A stretch of 64,000 bases of DNA from Sipunculus nudus (lineage: Eukaryota > Annelida > Sipuncula > Golfingiida > Sipunculidae), in NCBI GenBank assembly GCA_026874595.1, contig CM049306.1:93489642-93553641 (forward strand), given 5' to 3'. Made by a program: the position numbers and the translations under genes. The notes beneath the pieces are model-generated. The model had not been told where the DNA came from and ran no database searches. It saw nothing but the letters and a program-made list of their open reading frames with translations. Below, in pieces: positions 57,514 through 64,000 of the stretch (the first letter of the stretch is position 1; each line of letters begins with the position of its first letter).

Positions 57514-60042
57514 AGAGAGAGCTAGACTACCAGAGAGAGAATAAAGAGAGAGAGAAAGAGAGGCTCTCTGGTAACTACTGCCTGACCCAGCCTGACCCAG
57601 ACATTCACAAAGACAGTAAGTCAGACCTGAAGGTGTTACGTAACAGCCTAGTACACTGCATTTATACTGACCTGATGTAAACAATCAAGACATGGTGCTT
57701 GAAAACTTGAATGAAATCTACAGTTTTATCAATTGGTTTCAAATTTCAGATTTTAACAGATGAAATGCTTATGTGTACATGCTGTGAAAATTAAATCCAC
57801 AGCAATAACAGGAAAAATTAGAATATTTGTATTTTTTTTAAATCGTATCAGAAAAAAAGAAAAGTATTCTCAGCTATGAAACTAATACATGTGTTAAAAA
57901 TAATCCAAGGATCAAAACACCCAATATATTATACCAGGGGCAAACTGGAGTTGAGAATGTTTGATTTTATTGACTGAAATTAAGGAATCAGTAATATAAA
58001 TTTTGATTATTTAGCCAGTATCATGTAACAACTGATACAACCATAAGTCTTAATTTCAAAAGTCAAACATATTAAAATCTTCAATGAGCACTTGTCTGAG
58101 TAATATTTTAAATTTTCGACATATTTATTTATTTTTTAATTTTTTTTATAAATATAACCAACAAGTTAAAAACCTGGAAAACACCTCGAAATTCTGATTA
58201 ATTTAATATAATCAACTGCATCCTTGTCTATCATTATTTTGCTTCTTATAATCCCTAATAGTAAACAACAATTTTATTTTATTATTTATGTTTCATTTTT
58301 ATGGATGAAAAAGAAAAATACCCAATGGTGACTGCATGGTGTCATTTGAAATACATTTTTGGCCATCCATGGAAGATCAATAATTGATCAGTAATTGCCA
58401 GGTAATTCCCTGTAACTCATTAACTATAAAATTCATTTTCCATTTATTTTTTTCAAGTTCTTATGATAAACCAATAATTAAAAAAAAGTTAATTGTTATG
58501 TTTATGGCCAAAACAAATACTAGAGGAGGGGGGTTGGACAGATCCAGCTGAAGCCACCAAAGAGCTGGCTGGCTGCAGAGTGCCTCGCTTCTTAATTGGC
58601 CTGAAAGGTCAATGTGGAGACATATAGAGGGGCTTAAGTACAGCCTAGGTGTGACATGGTCTCATAAAAACTTTAATAAAAGCTAGTTTTTGATCAATTC
58701 CTTTTAAAACTTCAGAATTTAGAAACTAAAATCCTAACGTGTGCAAGATATGAAAATTAAATCAACAGTTCTTACAGGGACAAAACGTGCCATGGCCAAA
58801 GTTGGGCAAAATTTAAGGTACTGATTTTATATTTTTGCTAATAACTTATAAAATTTAAAAAAATCAGAACTAATTTTGGGAATACAATTGAATCTTGATT
58901 AAATAATGTTATATCCCTGGCAAAAATTCTCTACCTTCAGCAATGCTCATGTTAAGGGATCGAGTAAATATATTTCTTGATATTTTCCATAGTGCATTAT
59001 GTTTTGGCCGATAACTTAAAACAATTACGCAAAAGTATACTGTTATAATTTCTAGCCATGTGCATATAAAGTGTATAGAAGAACATGTATACTATAAATG
59101 GTCAAAGTCAGATCAGTGGTTTTGTTATTAGGTTGTCTTGAAGTGTAACAATGGGTTTCTAATGGAAAATTGAAGTTTTTTCTTAATATCTAGAAGGAAT
59201 GCAGTCCTAGTGACCAAACTTTTGGTATAGTAGGGGATTTGGGGGACATCTAACTGTATGCCAATTTTTGGGAGCTGAGAGCTGGCCTAGGAAGCTGGTT
59301 AGCCGAGCTCTAGCAAAAAGCATAAAATCTAATACATGATTACTTGAATAAAATCTACAATTTTAGATCAACTGGTTTCAAATTTCAGATGTAAACAGAT
59401 GAAATGCTATTGATAATATGCTGTGAAAATTGAATCCACAGCAGTTACGGGGGGAAAATGTGCCATGGTCAAATCTGGGCAAAATTTAAGGTAATGATTT
59501 CCTATTTATGCTAATAAAATTCAGATCTAATTTTGGGTATACAATTGAATCTTGATTAAATATTGTGACATGCCTGAAAAAAGTCTCTAGCTTCAGCAAT
59601 TCTCAAGTTACGGGAGTGAAGACATTTCCTGAATTGTTACAAAGTGCATTATGTTCGGGCCCATAACTTCAAGAATTTATAAAATATTGAACTAATTTCT
59701 GGTATGTACATAGGAAATATATAAAGGAATTAATACAATTAAAATTATCAATATCAGGTCAGTGGTTTTGATATTAGGCAGTCTTGAAGTGTAACAATGC
59801 GGTTTTAATGGAAAACAGAGGTTTTTCCTTAATATTTTAAAGGAACGAAGTTCGATTGACCCAATTTTCGGTATGGTAGGAGTTTTTGGGGACATCTAAT
59901 GGTATGCCGAATTTTAGATTCGTAGGTCCAACGGTTTCAAAACGTGCCGGTTTTACGGACGGACGGACGGACGGACAACAGGACGGAGGGACGGACGGAC
60001 AGCCGACGGACAAAAGACCACGACTAATAGTCAGCTGAGCTA
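56057..60042 (+). mobile_element. Long H-type element, ~4 kb
   Basis: A decayed 5' signature (AACAAGGGACCTCAGCTGAT) lies at 56057. 56575-56720 matches 8320-8470 just after the 5' end of the element at 8275. Three copies of the AAATTTCAGA...GAAAATTAAATCCACAG...GTGCCATGG module lie near 57710, 58680 and 59350. A 'GATATTAGGCAGTCTTGAAG' module (59770), a CGGACGGACGGACGG tract (59955-60005) and a shortened 3' hairpin ending GTCAGCTGAGCTA at 60042 close it. A G run lies at 56883-56905 and (GA)n inside. Whether this is one element or several nested copies is uncertain. Confidence 0.5.
57422..57565. repeat. (GA)n-rich purine tract
   Basis: A purine-only stretch with GA repeats at 57422-57448 and 57475-57507 and imperfect extensions to about 57565. 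It is preceded by a G-rich segment (57383-57412). Confidence 0.9.
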
Positions 60043-60045
60043 ATA

Positions 60046-61650
60046 AAAATAATCCTAATTCAAATACTCAATTACTTTTTAATTAAGTGACCATAAGAAT
60101 TAAGATGGAAAGATGAAAATATATAAAAAACATCGATATATATATATATATGTGTGTGTGTGTGTATTTTAAGACGACCTTATTTTTGGCATATGTTAGC
60201 CCTATCGCTTTTTTGGTAAAAACGGGAACTTTGATTTAAATTATAATATCTTTAAACCAACAACCAAAACTCTATTTGTTCATAGTTTTTTTGTGTTTGA
60301 GTAACTTAAATATGAAAGAAAATATTTGTCATTTTAACTTACATACATTTAATTTATATATATTTAATTTATAGTCCCCCCACACACACACACATAGACA
60401 CACACAAAACCCAAATAAATTAAGGATGACTTTTTACCTGATAAAAAATGATAGACACACAAAAAAAAAGTCCATTGGGTATTTCCATGTTATCTGATAT
60501 GAACTTAAAAAAAAACTTGGTTACTTTCATTGGAGGCTTGGAATAACTCAGTTTTTAAATAAATAAATAAACATATATTTAATTAATATTAAAATCAAAT
60601 TAATTTTACAGGTTCTTTCACCGAACGCATACCATATATACGATAACAATTTTCTTAGCTTTGAAATAATGTATATAATTTGTATAAATATATATGTTCA
60701 GGTCTGTCAAAATAAGAATTTATTTACGTTTAATTAGAAAAGATTTAGATAGAGTTACCATATTCTGAGAATAAATATAGGGCGTAGAATTTATTAGGGC
60801 TTAAAACTATTTATATTATTATTATTATATACTATTAATATAAAAATATATATGGCAAAATTGAACCATAGAATTTTTTTTTCGTAGACATAATGCAGAA
60901 CGCTGCATCATATATTTCTACATTTGATGCACAATTATAAACAAATATAACTCAAAGGCGGACTTAAAATAAGGAGCAAGCTTACGATTTTTCTTTTTAA
61001 TCTATTGAGACATAATATGTAAAATTTGGTCAACTTATAGGAAGGATACCAAAAATAAATTGCGACATGGAATTATTAGAGTGGTATTGACAGCATAAAG
61101 ATTGGGTTTATTCCATTTTCAATTTTCAATAATACCATTATTAATGTATATTGTGCTTTATTAATACAAGTATGTAAAGGTTTATATGAAGGGATAGGAC
61201 AAGAGCAGCAAATAGCAAACCGAGCGTTTTGAGTGAACTAAATAAATGAATCCTTTAAAAATAAGACTAAGTAATTCCGAAGAGCAATTATATCTTTGTG
61301 TGGCCTTAACAGCAGTAATATACATCAACAACCATACTCATATATTTAATAAATTACTATGAACTAAAGACAAAATGGGCATTATACAGATGTGTAAAAA
61401 GCACCTCAATATGAACGATGTGTTCTGATATCCGACATCAGACTTCGGACATCCTGGTTTTAGCCCTTATAGTATCAGGACTGCACTGATTTACTTTTGA
61501 TAAGTGGGCGTGAAACGGGACCAGGCCTGTGATTTTTTTCAGTACCTAGCGGCCAAGGCCTGATCTTTTAAAGTTTACACCATCGCTTCTTGAGGATGGA
61601 ATGCAGTATAACTTCATCGTGTATTTTTAAACATGTAAATTTAAACCATA
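60046..61650. other. AT-rich non-coding DNA
   Basis: Contains a TA/TG tract at 60135-60167 and a CA tract at 60378-60408. No gene, RNA or repeat family recognised. Confidence 0.5.
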
Positions 61651-61656
61651 AAAAAT

Positions 61657-61926
61657 ATGTTCTCACAATCGTGCGCTTGGGTAGCCTACTCTTGCATCAA
61701 AATGAATGAGCCCAAGAAAGACGTGGGCTTACCGGGTGGACCCACGTTGCCTATGGCTGACGAAATTCTTGACACCTTCACAATGTATACAAATATTCCG
61801 TCCATAGGTCTATTAGCTGTATGTTGTATTGTTCGACTCGCGGCCGAGTTCCAAGTTTCATATAAATTATGTTTAGTGAACGGGTCAACTGGGGTGAATT
61901 CCGGACTGAATTTAATTCAACATTGA
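61657..61926 (+). CDS. Unexplained candidate exon or ORF, product unknown
   Basis: An 89-codon ORF in a locally GC-richer patch of AT-rich DNA. Its middle (MNEPKKDVGLPGGP, MADEILDTFTMYTNIPSIGL) has protein-like composition. A GTATGT donor-like site after LLA (about 61817) would make it a first exon of a plus-strand gene continuing to the right. I recognise no family, and the C-terminal part beyond that site looks random. It could be chance. Confidence 0.2.
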   Translation: MFSQSCAWVAYSCIKMNEPKKDVGLPGGPTLPMADEILDTFTMYTNIPSIGLLAVCCIVRLAAEFQVSYKLCLVNGSTGVNSGLNLIQH

Positions 61927-61929
61927 CAG

Positions 61930-63110
61930 CTCCTTTCAGTGAGGCAGGGCGTGAATGTGAATCCGATATAGGCCTAATACAAAGTAACTCAAGTAAACTT
62001 GCAGCGTAAAATTCGGAAAGTGAGTATAAATTTTCTTTTATTGAATTATAACTCCTCATAATGTTATCAAATAACTTGAAACTTTACATATCCGGGTCGT
62101 CAAAATTAAGTAAATATTCATTGAAGGGCAATACTGGTAGGCCTAACGGTACTCCCATATATGTTTTTCCATCATATTGTTGGGAGGGGGGAGGGGACGT
62201 ATCATTAGGAGGGGGGGGGGGTGAGGGGACGTATCATATTTGGGGGAGGAGGGGGGGGGCATTGCACCCCCCCCCCCCGTTTTCGCCGCTTATGAACACG
62301 TAAAGAGGTCTAGGACAGGGGCTGTATATATGTCCGTTCGAATTTCGTATAAGGAACACACTGTTGTACATATTTGTCCTCGCCGATGGTTAACAGATGA
62401 AATCTTGAAAAGAAACAGGAAATTTAGATATACCACAACATCGGTGTATAAAATATTTATTATTGGTAAAAAAATATTTACCAATGGTGCATGCATAAAT
62501 ATAAAGAAAATAAGCGTATAATTTATACGTCAAAAAGACGTGTGTCATGCAGAAATTTATTTCCCATAAGCTGATAAGCTGCATAAAATATAACCGCACA
62601 GGAATGGTTATTCAAAAATGAAGACGTTTGAGTAAAATCAACTTGAAATTCAGCAGAGTAATTCAAGTAGGCCTGTATCCTCGATTATGACAGGGTAGCC
62701 TATCATTAATTGCATTAATATTTACATGGTTTCATCAGTAACATTACTATAGTATAAGCAGGCCGGCCTATAATTATAGGCCTAAGCTTAAACAGATCTA
62801 GATTTTTATCTATAGAGGAGTTGATATGTATAGGCCTACATGTATCTGGAATGATTTTCAAACAACTCAGGACTGAGATAATTTTTGGAATAACATGCGT
62901 GCACCCCACTCGATCAAATACCCGGTTTTTATTATATAAAATATAGGCCTTTATATAGGCCTTACCTTCCTGGTAATGGGGTTGCAATGTGGGGATTGTT
63001 CAGAAGAGTGGACTAATGAAAAATATAATCCCGATGGGTACGTTGATTGACCTTGATTCTGTGTTGTAATGTTTCAACTAGATATAAGTTTCGGTGCGTT
63101 TGATTTATAT
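61930..63110. other. Non-coding DNA with G/C homopolymer runs
   Basis: 62170-62280 has two G-rich repeats (GGGGACGTATCAT occurs twice) followed by a C run at 62266-62278, giving a potential G/C hairpin. The motif TAGGCCT recurs many times from 62670 to 62965. No gene recognised. Confidence 0.4.
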
Positions 63111-63112
63111 AT

Positions 63113-63475
63113 TATTGTATCCGCCGAAACGAAGTGTTCACGCAGGTTCAGTCGCCGCCGCTGCGTTCGTTTTTGGAGAACTAATCTAAGACACATGCAT
63201 GGACTTATCTTTCTAACACTTGGTCACGTGTGAAATGTTGCTTAGCAATGATTGGTTTCGCCACCTATAATCCTTTTCGCGTAGTGTTCATCTTTGCTTC
63301 CTATCTTTGAAGTGATACAGGCACATATCTCATGAATGGTTCAATGTATTTTGAAATTTTGCCTGTCCTTTCATCGCTTACACATGACTGGGGCGCCACC
63401 TATAATCACGTTTTTGTAGAATACATCTCGGCATTTATCTCAGGAGTAGTTTGATGTATTTTGCCTGTCAGCAGA
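63113..63475 (+). mobile_element. G-type element, left end
   Basis: GTATCCGCCGAAACGAAGTG followed by 'GGTTCAGTCGCCGCCGCTGC' and 'GTTCGTTTTTGGAGAACTAA' is the same left-end region as 3408-3490. Units with CGCCACCTATAATC at about 63260 and 63395 follow, with 'ATCTCATGAATGGTTCAATG'/'ATCTCAGGAGTAGTTTGATG'. No right end is seen before the GA tract. Confidence 0.5.
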
Positions 63476-63565
63476 TCTAGGAAACCTTAGCTTTGTACAT
63501 GAGCCTGGTGCCTTCACTTATATTCAATCGTTTTCGAATAGCCTCATCCGTAAATCTGTTTATAC

Positions 63566-63568
<3 letters not shown>

Positions 63569-63638
<70 letters not shown>

Positions 63639-63655
63639 GGAGAAAGGGGGGGGGA
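63569..63655. repeat. (GA)n microsatellite
   Basis: About 75 bp of GA followed by a G-rich end (GGGGGGGG at 63647-63654). Confidence 0.95.
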
Positions 63656-63786
63656 TTATATACAGCGCAGTTACATCTAACATTAGGACAATATTATTTA
63701 GTTATAAAACTGCTACACATCTAATTAAATACATCCAAAATATAAAACAGGTCTGGATATTAGTTCAACGAGAGTTCACTACAAGG

Positions 63787-63787
<1 letters not shown>

Positions 63788-63839
<52 letters not shown>
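63788..63839. repeat. (TA)n microsatellite
   Basis: About 52 bp of alternating TA. Sequence from 63840 to the window end is unrecognised. Confidence 0.95.
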
Positions 63840-63841
<2 letters not shown>

Positions 63842-64000
63842 ATATGTATATATATATGTATGCATATCACCAGCGCACCAACCTCGCGCAGAAGATTAAA
63901 AAATGACTTGTAGGTTTAATCTAAAATGTAGGTGATAAATGACAAAGAGCCCAAACGGCTTCCTCGCCACTGATTTAATATGTATTCGGTTATAACTCCT

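Noticed and set aside
57417-57680. Arg/Glu-rich 87-codon ORF and the opposite Ser/Leu-rich ORF
   Set aside because: Both are translations of the GA microsatellite; the same applies at 63477-63789.
39155-60042. Autonomous Helitron/Helentron coding region (Rep, helicase) within the H-type elements
   Set aside because: No frame longer than about 120 codons exists in any of them and no motif was seen. All copies here are non-autonomous.

Overview
The window is eukaryotic: genes are split by GT-AG introns, the background is AT-rich, there are many (TA)n, (GA)n and poly-C/G tracts, and most of the length is interspersed and tandem repeat. The protein matches and the repeat style (rolling-circle-like elements carrying tandem arrays, CCGT-rich tails, terminal hairpins) suggest a lophotrochozoan, most likely a mollusc. 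This is inference; no species is named.

Two protein-coding genes can be supported, both on the minus strand. (1) HAUS7, the augmin subunit, is complete: I assembled ten exons from 53706 down to 28950 with consistent splice phases into a 394-residue protein. Its first intron is about 16.8 kb and is filled largely by mobile repeat. (2) PCED1 (FAM113 family, PC-esterase/SGNH fold) lies about 20.7 kb downstream. Its start codon and first three coding exons (8210 to 4981) are present and the rest runs off the left edge. No other gene is identified. One plus-strand ORF near 61657 is an unexplained weak candidate.

Layout: 1-3141 fragments of hairpin-ended 'H-type' elements; 3404-4533 a 'G-type' double-hairpin element; 4981-8210 PCED1 exons, with a 1.4-kb foldback element (5809-7207) inserted in intron 2; 8275-10231 an H-type element starting 65 bp upstream of the PCED1 ATG; 10690-12335 a G-type element with arrays of TGACCT half-sites; 13-21 kb small poly-C-bearing MITEs, a minus-strand H-type element, another tandem-unit repeat and a SINE; 21.6-25 kb MITEs; 25.8-28.1 kb a 46-bp minisatellite with an 847-bp higher-order repeat; 28950-53706 HAUS7; 39155-44091 and 46394-50476 two large composite elements in the same orientation inside HAUS7 intron 1; 52130-53446 a third array; 54-64 kb AT-rich DNA with G-type and H-type elements and microsatellites.

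The most unusual content is the mobile DNA. Elements have palindromic hairpins at their ends, internal tandem units of about 280 and 336 bp, and a recurrent 12-bp perfect palindrome GGTGGCGCCACC shared by otherwise different arrays. The structure resembles Helentron-associated (HINE/DINE-1/Pearl-like) non-autonomous rolling-circle elements. No Rep/helicase or transposase ORF is present, so the mobilising enzyme is elsewhere. The labels H-type and G-type are working names used only here.
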